Positions 22,283-33,784 of a DNA stretch of 64,000 nt are shown piece after piece. Source of the stretch: Elymus sibiricus (lineage: Eukaryota > Streptophyta > Magnoliopsida > Poales > Poaceae). Numbering within the stretch: the stretch's first letter is position 1; every line of letters begins with the position of its first letter. The notes under the pieces were generated by a model. The model did no database searches. It was not told the DNA's origin and saw only the letters and a program-made list of their open reading frames with translations. A program made the translations under genes and the position numbers. The stretch is taken from contig CM077666.1 of assembly GCA_039707655.1 (NCBI GenBank), forward strand, positions 391,983,886 to 392,047,885, written 5' to 3'.

Positions 22283-22295
22283 TTTTTTTGTAGTG
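22283..22295 (-). repeat. Right terminal inverted repeat of the CACTA element
   Basis: TTTTTTTGTAGTG, the inverse of 5160-5172, followed by the duplicated CTA at 22296-22298. Confidence 0.9.
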
Positions 22296-22298
22296 CTA

Positions 22299-25104
22299 TC
22301 AGTTGATAGCCAAGAGTATGTCATGCATTGATGTTGTAGATGCCTATTGTTCTTATGGTCCGTCAAGCCATTGCATTTCGGAATGACTAGGAGAAACAGA
22401 CACCAATACCTTATCCATTTCGAGGATTGGGTCAAAGCAGTTGTATTCCGCAGATCAAAATGCCAACCCAGCTTTTGTTTTCTACCCTTGAGTATTACCC
22501 TATTTATGTCAGGAATGACGTGAGAATTGCACAACCTCTTATGAATTCTTGATACAGTGATACTTCTTGCCATCATTATTCATTTCTTGGTCTCCATGTT
22601 GTTGTAACCGGAATACCAACAAGTGAATCGTGATGTGTGAAATCAATACTCCTAGCAACCCTGTTGCTTGGTAGTTAACGGATAATAATCTCATTCTTAG
22701 CGTGTTGGTTATTGAATCATCATTCTAAGATTGATCATGCTACCTAGTCCATCTTTCTTGGTGCACTTCTCGCTCAATGAGTTAGGATTGTGTCAATCCC
22801 TCGCTCTTTTGATCATATCGTCTTGCCCTGAAAAGCAAGATTATTCTCGATCTTAATAACATTTCGGTGGTTCATGATTTTCCGGATATCTTCTCGGAAG
22901 CATCACCAGGTCGTCCCCTGACTGTTATGTTGAGTTCGTGATCAAGTTGGTTTTCCTCTAAACCACCCCTTCTCCAAAAATCTGTGTTGGATACCCCTGA
23001 ACTAGTTGGTTAAACTAAACAACAACTTGGAGAGTTGGAAGATAAGAGCTTGCCTGACTTAGTTCATTCCAAAGGGATATCTCTTGTGTTTCTGGTGTGT
23101 TGAGGAAAGATGATATCTTCATCGGTGGATCCTTGTGATCGATTGTTGGATCTATTGTCTCGTCCAGCCTTTGGTTTGAGTGTGGGCTATCGTCAAATCA
23201 AAGTCAATACCAATGATTTTCGTAATGTTGTCTTACTCGTGGTTGTTCCTCGAGCATGCACCATTATATCTTTTGGTCTCACCAATGCTATCACCTTGTT
23301 CGCATAATTATGGAATTCCATCTATATGGAAATCTCGATGACTTGTTATTGAGCCCATCAGCAGCATTTTATCACCTCCATGATTCATATAGGACATTAA
23401 GCTAGTGTTGGAAACTTTCGTAAACATTATCTTTGTGCTAGCCCATGAAGTATATGTCATGGTAAAAGAAGTGACTTCCTCTAAGTTCATGTGCATTTGA
23501 TGCAAGTTGCCACCGTGAATTCGAGACAGTTATTTTGCTTCATTTGGAATCGTCCCAAGTCAGTCATGCATGTGCAAAGTATTCTATGGTTTGATAGGCT
23601 CGCTACCTCCATTCCATATGTATCACCTAGCACACCAAGCCACTGATTGATTTGTTCAAGAAAGAGAAGTCTATGCTTGGGAGCTAATCCATGGACTTGT
23701 GCAAAGACTTCGATATCTTCAATGATCGTTCCCAACCAGAACTCGGTTGCATTTTTGTAGTAAGATTCCTATGTGGGCACAATCGTCCTGGACATTCTGT
23801 CCACGTGTATCTTGCAAACCAGCTCATGTTTTGGAGCTTGCTTCCGTAGTTCATTTTCCGAGAATCTCGCAACGTCATCTCTTCGATTCGTGTTGCCACC
23901 TTTCTCTTTCAGACATGTTGAGTCTGGAATATCCTGACACCAGCCAGATCTGAATCTTAGGCAGATATGATGGTTCGAACATTCCCCAGGAACTATAATA
24001 TTGGTCTTTGTAACCCGGTAAAGTGGATGTTGTGGCCAACACACCTAGCCGGAAGACCTATTATTGTAGTACCTTGATTGAGCAATTTGGCCACTCCCCA
24101 TGAGGATTTGACTTATTTTGGAAGTTGTTCCTTATGGATCCTTTGTGTTTCCGAAGTCTGACCTTTACTTGATGTTCTAGATACCAAACAGTACCAATAA
24201 TTGGGTTACGCTAGTCCATCGAGGAGAACATTAGAAGCGGAGTGCTAAATGTCTCTCGGTCAATCATCCAGGTTTTGTTCCCTTGGCATAGCGAAGGTGA
24301 AATCTGAGAAAGTGTTGTCTTCCTCTACATCTGCATCTGCATCCTCCATCATTATTCATCATGGTAGTATGAAGTGTTGCCAAGATCTTTTGCACAGATG
24401 TTGGTAAAACCCTGCTGAATATGGAAATTCTCAAGTTCTTGAGAGCATGCTCAGACACTAGGTTATATCCTCGGTATCAATTGGAATATGCCTTCTGTTT
24501 GCCAAGTTGTTCTATAACCATAGTTTCCTTTCCAATCTGAGTATGACATTCCTTTGAATTCCTTTAAACGATCATTTGTAAATTTGCCTCAGTTTGGTAT
24601 GAAGAGTTTCAATGATCTCTGTATCAAAAGTAATTCTTTTTTCCTGGCTTAGGAGATAATTCAACGAGTCACCTCCTCTAAGGTGCCCCGTTTGGTATGA
24701 AGGGCAATTAACTCCTCGTTACTTTGAAACCCATGCGCCATCTTACTTAAGCGTGGAATTGTTGCCTACCAAATTGAACCTTCATCATCTGTTTCTTTCC
24801 ATCCCTCTCGATGTGTGTTTTGTGCCTCAGCACAAGTGATGTTTCAACGTCTCACTCCATGAGTTGATCGTGAGTTTCTTGATCTTCGAGAAGATCGATT
24901 CTTGTAGGGTTTTCCGTTCATTTTGTCGTAGTGCTTTGGTGAAGTTCTCGAAAGCAAAGACATCAAGATCAATGGGATGCAATGAATCAACATCCTCGAG
25001 AAGGGTAATTGGATCATGAACATTGTGTTAGTTTTGTGTCCCCTCTTCCCTCTTACCTCATGTCTTAAATCTCGGGACGAGATTCTTGTTTAGTGGGGGT
25101 GAGT
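22299..25104 (+). pseudogene. Decayed pol of a Tekay-like Gypsy element
   Basis: The reading frame is lost, but translated pieces keep the order of a Gypsy pol. FPDIFSEASPGRP near 22880 resembles the protease-RT linker. DRLLDLLSRPAFGLSVGYRQ and SFGLTNAITLF at 23130-23305 are RT core. A piece near 23550-23600 resembles the RNase H connection. The 3' end reads CTCGGGACGAGATTCTTGTT, the usual end of such elements, with a G-rich polypurine tract (about 25088-25103) before LTR A. Frameshifts and stops are everywhere and RT lacks the YxDD block. The element is old and is the host of the CACTA. Confidence 0.65.
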
Positions 25105-25569
25105 TGTCATAGCCCTAGAATAATGCTTGTAATTAGATGCATCAGTGATCATCATGCATCATGTTAAATTCAAGAAATTTGAATTGAGGAATATTTGGAA
25201 GCCTCAAAAATTTAAATAAAAGGGCAAAGAACCCATGAAAATGCATTCAAAATTTCCTAAATGTTCTTTTAAATGTTCTGAGAATTTTGGCAATGGTATT
25301 AAGCCCAACCAAAATTTAGGAACATTTTTAAGGATTATTTTGGGCTTTGAATTTAAATCATTATTGTATTTGAATCTGGATTTATATTCATTATATATAT
25401 AATATATTTTCAAATAACTTTGAAATATTTTATGTGCTTTTGGAAAAGTCTATTTAGCAACATAAAAATATTCAAAGGGTTTTGGCACTGTTTTGATTCT
25501 GTTTTGAATTCGAAAACAGTGGCAAAAGAAAGAAATAAAAACAACACAGACATAAAAGAGAAAGAATAG

Positions 25570-25609
<40 letters not shown>

Positions 25610-26198
25610 TTACCTGTAGCATCTGGCCCAATAGAAGCGGCCCAGCCCAGGGGCTGAGTCGTCTTCTTCCTAGCGCCAGTAGGAGCTGCTGCGTGTCAAC
25701 GCGCGCAGCCACCCCTGGCCACCTCCTGCTTTCCACCGAGGCATCCCTGAGCCTCCTCCTCGCGCCACAGAGATGCCAGAGACCCCCCTCTCTCTTCCCT
25801 CACTCTGGAACTATCTCCCTCTCCTCTAGCTCTCTCCCGAGCATGACCCGAGAGCAACCGCCAGCCACCGCAGCTCGCCCGCATGGCCATCATCGTCTTC
25901 TCGTCGCACTGCCATGTCCAGGAGCATCGCCGGTCTCCTCCTCATCTCAGAGACGAAGATCGTGTCCTCAGGAACCCTGCTCCGTCGCCTTCGAGCTCGT
26001 CACCGCCGCATCTGCTCGCCGGAGGTCGCCGTCGATTCGCGCACTAGAGGTCATCCCCGAGCCCGCTGACCATCCCCGCGAGTTCACTGTGAGGCCCCGC
26101 ACTTTTCCCCTCTTTCCCCTTCTCGAACACGTGCCCTGGTTAGCTTGCCCACCGTGTCGAGCTCCAGCCGCCACCATGGCCGACATTCACCTCGATAC
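25105..26198 (+). repeat. LTR A: 3' LTR (first 1.1 kb) of the decayed Tekay-like element
   Basis: It begins TGTCATAGCCC straight after the polypurine tract. An AT-rich first half with an (AG)n run (about 25573-25607) gives way at about 25620 to GC-rich sequence resembling a leader or coding region, open in several frames. It is cut at 26198 by a second, similarly built LTR. Its own far end is not seen nearby, but 45340-45750 may be part of it. Confidence 0.55.
25573..25607. repeat. (AG)n microsatellite
   Basis: An uninterrupted AG dinucleotide run of about 17 units inside LTR A. Confidence 0.95.
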
Positions 26199-28869
26199 TG
26201 TAACACCCCCATGTATTAGCTACAGTAATCACCTTTTGATAATGCCAAGTCATCATGTTGAACAGTGTTGATCATCATTTGCATCATATCTCATTTCAAA
26301 TTCCAATTCAAATAGTAATTCAAATTTAAGTGAAAATAAAAGTTGTTCCAAATTGAAAACTAAAATGTTCAAAATATTGCAATTAATCCAAAAGCAATTA
26401 TAAAAATATAATCAACATTAATTGAATTAGTTAGATGACCCTAACACCCTAAAACAGAACAAAAACAGCCATATTTAATACCTTTATATTTAATTAAAAT
26501 TTAAATGAAATCATATTGGCTTCAAACCACTTTCTGGTGATACATAATATTGCACTGTAATTATTGTGCTAAGTCAGATATTTTACAAAACTAAAATTGT
26601 GGCTAAACATTTAACAAAACAGAAACTAAAAGGGAAAAACAGAAAAGGAAAAGAAAGAAAAGAAAAAGGCCGAAGCAATGGGCCTAAGTCAGCGCGGCCC
26701 AGCCCACCCCGCCTGTCACCTCCTTCCTCGCACTGCTCACCCTCCCGCGCGCTGTCGCCGCGCCCCGTCCTCCCTGCTCGCTTGCTCGACAGCGCGACGC
26801 CGCGCTTGCCGTGGTGGTTAAGAGCATCTCCCGCGACCCCCTGGTGAAGCCCTAGCCGCTCCTCTCTTCCTCCCTCGCTCTCTCCCACCTCGCCCGACGC
26901 CGCCATGGACACGCCGCCAGCATAGCCGTCGCCGTCGTCCTCCTCTCGCCGTTCCGACCGGCCCGACGTCATCCCCGTGCTCGACCTCATCGCCTCCGCC
27001 CGCTCATTTGCCGGGGAAGCACCCAGGCGACGCCCTCGACCTCTTCTTCCCCGACGCCGTCCGCCACTGCCGCCGTCGATTCGCCACCGCAAGCCTTCCC
27101 CGAGCTCATTTTAGAACATCTACAGGCTCCTGGTGAGCCTCTCCGTCTTCTCCCCCTCTTTCCAGTGCGGTTCCGACGCCGTAGCTGCCGTCCACGACTT
27201 GCCCGAGCTCGTCGCCGGCGTCATTCCGGCGACCAAACGGCCTTGCACTCATGCCCGTTAGCTTCGCCCGCACGCGTAGGCGCCGCCTAGCTAAATAGCG
27301 TGCCCGAATTTGCCCTGCAACCGCGATCCTGAGTTCGCCCGAAGAGCACCGCCGCCAACCGTCGTCGCCGGCGTCTTTTCGGCCGTCCCCGAGTCCAACC
27401 ACTAGCCCCACGCGACGCGCGACCCCACTAGCTCTCGAACGCGGGTAGCCACGAATGTTTTGGACCACCGTGGCTCGAATCCGGGCTTGCCGGAGTTTCT
27501 TCGCCGCGTACGGGCTCGCCGGCGTGACTCCGGTCGCCGTCCGGCCAGCATCCGACGTGGCTGCCACCTGGGCGCCACGGGCCCGCCTTGTGTCGCTGAC
27601 AGATGGGCCCGGTTGACCGGTTGACCGGGTCAACCGCTGACTGGGCGCCCGTGGCCCACTGACATGCGGGCCCCACCGCTTAAAACATTTTTAAAATAAA
27701 TAAAAATGTTAATTAAAACATTAATTAATCGGTTAATTAAATTAATTAGTAATTAGACACTGATAGTAGGCCCCACACCCTTAATTAATTTGTAATTAGT
27801 TTAATTAAACCTAATTTGCCACTGTCTCACTGACCAGTGGGACCCACTGGTCAAGTTTGACTCTGGCCAGTCAGAGTTGACCGCTGAAGTCACAGTGACG
27901 TCATGCTGACGTCACCTTTTACTGTTTCGGATAATTCTAATTAAATAATTTCAGAAATTACAGAAAATCAATAAAACTTTGAAAAATCATATAAAATAAA
28001 CCGTAACAAGGATGAAAATAATTTATATATGAAAAATGATCAGAAAAATATGAAGAATCCGAATATCCTACCTACATACCTGTCACACCCCTCTAACATA
28101 CTGAACATGGGACTTTTTGCATGTTTCCAATAAATGAATAGTGCATGACCTTAGTAAAATAAATCCAGATAAATTCCTAAATTAACTAAAACAATTAGTT
28201 AGGCATTATATCACCTCTGAGTAACATTTAGGCATGTCATGCATCCCTGTTGCATTATTGCCGTGTATTTATTGTTTCTTCCCCCTCCTTCTCTCCCGAT
28301 AGCCCCCGAGACTGCCGACGACGCTGCAGTGTACGACGACGTCGCCGACGACCAGACCCCTTCAGCAGAGCTTCCAGGCAAGCAAAACCCCCTTGATCAT
28401 AAGATATCGCCCATTCCTTTCTCTCTTATGCTTGCATTAGAATTGCCCCTGCTACTATTCCGATAGCTCCTATTCTGATGCATAGCCTGCTTTTGTCGTC
28501 TGCTATTGCTACCTACCTGTTGTCCCAAGATGCTTAGTTAGCTTTGCCATTGTTCCACCTGTGGTCCCTCACCCTTGTCCGTTTGCCATGCTTGTTACCG
28601 GGCCGTGAATACTCTGGGTGATGATCACGGAACTGTTTACATTACTGCAACACTTAAACTGTTAAAGTCGGGCTGGCCCCAAGGGTGCCCGCGAGAGAAT
28701 ACTACTAAAGACGGGTCGGCTCCAAGAGCACCCGCGCGATATGCCTTACCAAGTCGGAGCGACAAGAACCCTGTTCGTCTCTGCGAGTTACTAAACATGC
28801 TTAACGGATTTGGGTATTTGATCTGAGTGGGCCGTTGGCCCTATACGCACTACCACCACGTGGGATAAT
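26199..28869 (+). repeat. Element B 5' LTR, part 1 (long LTR, broken by Tat-1 copy 2)
   Basis: TGTAACACCCCCATG starts a new LTR inside LTR A. It repeats LTR A's layout: AT-rich start, purine tract, GGCCCAGCCC, GC-rich leader-like stretch (about 26690-27690), then AT-rich DNA. It continues at 38631 after the Tat-1 insertion. Counting both parts it would exceed 3 kb. Frames on either strand of the GC-rich part lack domain content and are left out. Confidence 0.6.
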
Positions 28870-30076
28870 TGTTAGCACTCATTTTTGGCAGAAGGCGGTT
28901 CAAGGCCGATGACCCGCCCCCAGAGGTGACCCGGCGTGGTTATGACTCGGCTAGCAATGGCTTAAAGATCATTGCTGGAAAGGCGCCAATGTGGAGGAGA
29001 TACAGCCGCCCAGAGAGGTCGGTTATCGGCTCAATAGCTCAGTAACCCGGCGACAGAGATCAGCTCAAGTTCACAAGGATTATCAAAGGCTGGAAAGACC
29101 AAGACTCGGCAGGTGACGATGACCCGGCATGAAGATGACTTGGCAAGCCGTCAGGACAGCCTCTCGAGCGGTACTACGGTGTATTTACTACCGCTCTACT
29201 ACCGTTTAAGAAAATACTTCTGGACCCGCGAGCGGAAGTAGTACGGAACTTAGCCGTGCCCGGAGCGGTAGTACCGTGCCCATCGAGACCCGACAAGGCG
29301 GCTGACCAGCAAAGCGGCGGGTTACGAAGCAAAGTGAACTGGCGTCAACACAGAAGAGCTACGGGCGACTCAGGAAGCCAAGAGCTACGGGCGACTCAGG
29401 AGGCCAAGAGCAACGGGTGACTCAGGAGGCCAAGAGCAACGGGCGACTCAGGAGGCCAAGAGCAAAGGGCGACTCAGAAAGCCGGCTCTATAAGCCGGCT
29501 CTACGGCTCAGGAGAGGGAAAGCTGATTGCGAAAGGCTAAAGATGGACTCAGAAGACCAAGGCCGGCCCACACTTTCGGCGACTCACACTATAGGCCGGC
29601 CCAACAGAGAGTCCGAGCCCAAGACGGCCCTGGCGGGTGCCTTACCTAGTTAAGGCTAGAAACCGACTCTAATTGTAACTTGTAATCCGTGTAGGAGTCT
29701 CTTACTTGCACGGGAAGTCCAGCCACCTCATATATATGTGAGAGGTGATGGCCGATTGAATCAAGCACACAATCGACATATCAATACAATCTACTTTTTA
29801 CCTCTTAACCCTTGTTCATGCTTCCGTTATTCGGCGACTTAGCATAAGTTCATCGAATATCGACAACCGAGCCGGGGGCGAGCGAATCGACCCGGTTCAG
29901 CCAATCGTCGCCGGCTTCCTCCGACGGGGTCCCTCCCGAGGAACTGCGGCGTCTGGTCTCAAAAGCGCCGGCTTACTGTCTTGCGTATCGCGCTGTGAGC
30001 CGGTCTCCCGCAGGGCGAGTTGCGGTGCATCACCCCCGGCCCTGCGGGTACACGTTGGCGTGTTCGTGTGCGAACA
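28870..30076 (+). repeat. 5' LTR of Tat-1 copy 2
   Basis: 1207 bp. It contains the five-unit 26-bp array at 29356-29480, a TATATATG core near 29732 and a hairpin-capable segment at 29166-29196. Confidence 0.95.
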
Positions 30077-30083
30077 CACTTTT

Positions 30084-30101
30084 TGGCGATTCCGCTGGGG
30101 A
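30084..30101 (+). other. Primer-binding site, Tat-1 copy 2
   Basis: TGGCGATTCCGCTGGGGA, seven bases after the LTR. One base differs from copy 1 (GATTCC versus GACTCC). Confidence 0.75.
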
Positions 30102-30127
30102 CGATTCGATCTAAAAATTGGACAGCA

Positions 30128-33100
30128 ATGACCAATTCTAAGACCGACTCCGCTGGCATCAGCACTGACAACATCATCAAACCGGCTCTTGAGGAGCTGT
30201 CAGAAGCACAACGCCAAGGCTTGGTGGCTTGGGAAAAGAAGCGTGACAAGGAGTTCAAGGTGCTGCGGCAGAAGCAGGCTGAAGCAGATCGGGAGCTATA
30301 TCTGGCGAGTCTCAAGAAGGATCGGCAAGGAGTCATCTCGCCGATCAAAGAGCCGGAATACGTACCTCTGAGCATCAAGATCAGCCAACCCACCGTAAGC
30401 AAGAGTCTCTTTACTCCTGAGCAATTAGCCGAAATCCAGTACTATGTTGGACAAAGCACAAATAGTATTTATGATCTAATGCTGGAACGTGATAAGGCTA
30501 AAGAAAACACGCCGTTAAGCCGGCCATCGAAGTTACAGCCGATGAGCCAGAATAGAGATAACCGACTTGTGCCTATGCTACCAAGTCCGACTCCTATCCA
30601 GAGCATGCCTTATTCGGCTAGACAGCCGGATCAAGCAGTACGCTTTGGAGATGAGCCGGCGCCGACTCAGAATTCGGCTCTTTGGACACAAGCCGCCCCT
30701 GTGACCAACTCATCCACTGTGCCGGCTCAATCGCTCAGTGTGGACGATGTGATGGCCAAGTTAAGGAGTGAGTTGGACCAGATGGCTTACGATAGATTCG
30801 GAGTGACGCTAAAACCTAGAAATTATACTAAACCCTATCCCGAATATTTTGATTTACAACCTTATCCCCCTGGTTACCGAGTTCCAGAATTTTCTAAGTT
30901 CAATGGGGTGGATAATAAATCAACATGGGAACACATTAGTCAGTATTTGGCTCAACTAGGTGAAGCCAATCATGAGCATCATAAAGTTCGCTTGTTCTCA
31001 TTATCTTTAACCGGCACTGCTTTTTCATGGTTTTCTGCGTTAGCTCCTAATTCCATACATACTTGGTTTCATTTAGAGCGGAAGTTTCATGAACACTTTT
31101 TTGCCGGAGAAATTGAGTTAAAATTATCTCACCTTACATCGGTTAAGCAAAAGCATGACGAGTCGGTATCCGACTCTGTCAAAAGGTTTAGGAACACAAG
31201 AAACCGGTGTTATAGTTTAGCTATAACTGAAAGAGATATGGCTGACTTAGTACTTAATGGTTTACGATCCCACTTAAAAGAAAAATTAGAGGGGTATGAG
31301 TTCCTAAATGTCGGCCAAGTGCAGGAAAAGGCTCTGGTTCAGGAGAGCCGGGCCAACGAGTTGAAAGACTCACATCGGATGAGCCGGAGCCGGCTTAATA
31401 CCATTGAGGGAAGTGCCGGCTCAGACGAGGAAACCGATATTTACACTGCTGAGTTTGTTTGGCCGGGTAAAGCCAAACCTTATGTGTGTAATGATCTTAA
31501 GCCGGTTCGTAAGAATCGGGAAGATGAGTTTAAGTGCACTTTCGACGTAGGCAAGTGTGATAGAATATTTGATGCCTTGTTGAAAGATAAAATTATAAAG
31601 ATTAATCATGTCATACCACCGCTTGAAGAGATAAGGCGGCGGGCTTATTGCAAATATCACCATTCTTTCTCTCATGCTACTAACGATTGCAATGTTTTTC
31701 GTCGACAGATCCAATCAGCCCTTAATGACGGACGATTGTGCTTTGCTAGTATGGCAATTGATCAACAGCCGTTCCCAATGAACGCGCTAGATCTGGAGGG
31801 AAAGAAGGTACTTATTCGGCCAGAGATGGCCGGATCATCTAACAAAGCTAACATTGTTGTTGGTGAGCCTAGGAACACGCAAGTCGGCAACATGGTGACT
31901 GGGAGGAAGGCGACTATAAGTCGGGAACCCGGCAGCAAGGAGGTTATTAAGATCACCATTGGCAATCCTACGCTTGGGGGGCAACAGCAGGATGAGCCAC
32001 CCAGATCACCGCAAAGGTTCATTAAGCCTAAAAGCCCGGAAGTCGGCCAGTGGCGGGTCAACGCGGATAATGCTACGTACAAACGCATTAAACCGACTTT
32101 CGACATGTTGATGAGCAAGTATGTCAGACAAGCCGGCTCAAGCACAAGCCGGCCCTATGGAAAGCGTTCAAGGTCACTAGCAGAGTTCAGTCGGTACGTT
32201 AAGCCGGCTGTAGCTAAGACGCCACCTCTGAAAAGCACTTTTGACAAGAGCCGGCTAGGGCCAGCAAGCCGGCTCAAGGAGTGCATGCCAAGTTCAGAGA
32301 AAGGGAAGGTGTGGCGTGTCAAGCCGCAAGGTGCAAGGGCTGGTGAGCCGGAAAGCATAACAAGCAGGACATTTGGCGGTTCACTTACCATTGGCAGCCA
32401 GATACTGAAGATGAAGGAACCGGTTACAGAACCGGTGAGAGGCAAACCGATACTTGTTATTGGGCCTAACGGCGCGGCGAATGACCATGAAGCTAGTTCC
32501 AGTCAGGTTAAGCCGCGAGACCCAAAATACACTCAACCAAGATGGTGCCCTGCCGGGTTAACCAAGACGCAGAAGAGAAAACTACAAAGGCTGAGGAATC
32601 AAGAAAAGGCTGCAGAAGAGGCTGAACGGCTCAGAGATACAGGTTTTAACAAGGATCGCCCAATGATACATTCTCAAGTTTGGGTGCCTAGGCCGACGGA
32701 GCTCATAAATCAAGCACCCAGCGTACCAGTCTCTGCGCTGGAGAAGGGCAAAAAGCCGGTTGAAATACCGGCTGTTACTTATTCATCGTGGGCCGATGAG
32801 GTTGAAGCTGCGGACCTAGCAAGAGATAAGCCGGCAGCTGATGAGTCGGTAATGTCACAACTCACCTCAGAGGATTCAGCGGTGAATGAGTCAGCAATGA
32901 CAGAACCAATGCTGAGAGAGCCGGTCATCATAGACTCAGCCATGGATGACCTGTCTGGCGAGTCAGCGGCTGACGAAGAGCTTCCAAGTCTCGAGACAGA
33001 CGAGCCGCCAGTCCCAGGAGAGTCGGCCATTGATGACCCGCCAGGCGAGTCAGCAGATGCTGAAGAGCTTCTGAACTATGAAGGAACGCCGATTCACATG

Positions 33101-33784
33101 AGCATGGACATCAACATGGTATACTATCTGCCTGATGAGTTTCGCGCTATTGACGAGACCGGCTCAGTCGCCCAGATTAACTTTGGACCCAAGAACGTCA
33201 CCTTCGAGAAGCCGGAGGAACCGGTTAAGCATCTCAAGCCTTTGTATATCAAAGGGCACATCAATGGGAAGCCGGTTACCAGGATGATGGTTGATGGCGG
33301 TGTTGTGGTTAATCTGATGCCTTATTCAGTCTTCAAAAAGTTACAACTTGATGAGGATGATTTGATGAAGACGAACATGGTACTCAATGGGTTCGAAGGC
33401 GGAGAAGGAGTGGAAGCTAAAGGGGTTATCAGTCTAGAGCTTACAGTCGGAAGCAAGACCCTGGCTACTGCCTTCTTCGTTGCTGAGGTGCAAGGGAACT
33501 ACAATGTGCTACTAGGACGAGATTGGTTGCATGCAAACCAGTGCGTTCCGTCTACTCTGCACCAACAGCTGGTTTAGTGGGTCGACAATGAAGTAGAAGG
33601 CGTCCATGCAGATAACTCGGCCTGCATTGCATTAGCCGAGTCACTAGTTGACTGGCAACACTCCACTGCTACATGTCTTTCGGGGCGTGACTTGTCCGGG
33701 TTTGACTTCCTAAGTGCAACCCGGGATGGGTTCGTGCCAGTATCTCTAAAGCCGGTTGGTGAAAACCGGCTCAGACTCAAGTGA
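30128..33784 (+). pseudogene. gag: gag-protease, Tat-1 copy 2 (premature TAG)
   Basis: This is the same protein as 92-3748, starting MTNSKTDSAG. The gag domain is at about residues 250-400, the Cys/His motif near 508 and the protease (MMVDGGVVVNLMP) near 1055. The frame is interrupted by TAG at 33575-33577 where copy 1 has CAG, removing the last 68 or so residues downstream of the protease. The original frame ends in TGA at 33782-33784, directly followed by the pol ATG. The change would not harm gag or protease much, but it adds a second stop before pol. Otherwise the two copies differ at only a handful of residues. Confidence 0.9.

Larger units (their letters stand above)
5160..22295. mobile_element. 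CACTA (En/Spm-type) DNA transposon with nested insertions
   Basis: The element starts CACTACAAAAAAA and ends with its exact inverse TTTTTTTGTAGTG, giving a 13-bp perfect terminal repeat that continues imperfectly. It is flanked by the 3-bp duplication CTA (5157-5159 and 22296-22298), as expected for this superfamily. Short subterminal motifs such as TCATAGAAGTG recur near both ends. Within it lie repeat arrays at both ends, exon remnants on the minus strand (6676-9759), a Stowaway MITE and an Athila retrotransposon of 9780 bp. Without the Athila it would be about 7.4 kb. I find no transposase catalytic region, so it is probably non-autonomous or decayed. Confidence 0.92.

Noticed and set aside
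22299..24460. Small frames such as 23110-23307 as separate genes
   Set aside because: They are fragments of one decayed pol, shown by the order of RT motifs across frames.
25693..27633. Several 80-190 codon frames on both strands in GC-rich parts of LTR A and LTR B
   Set aside because: Composition-driven; overlapping in several frames without domains. At most captured leader sequence.
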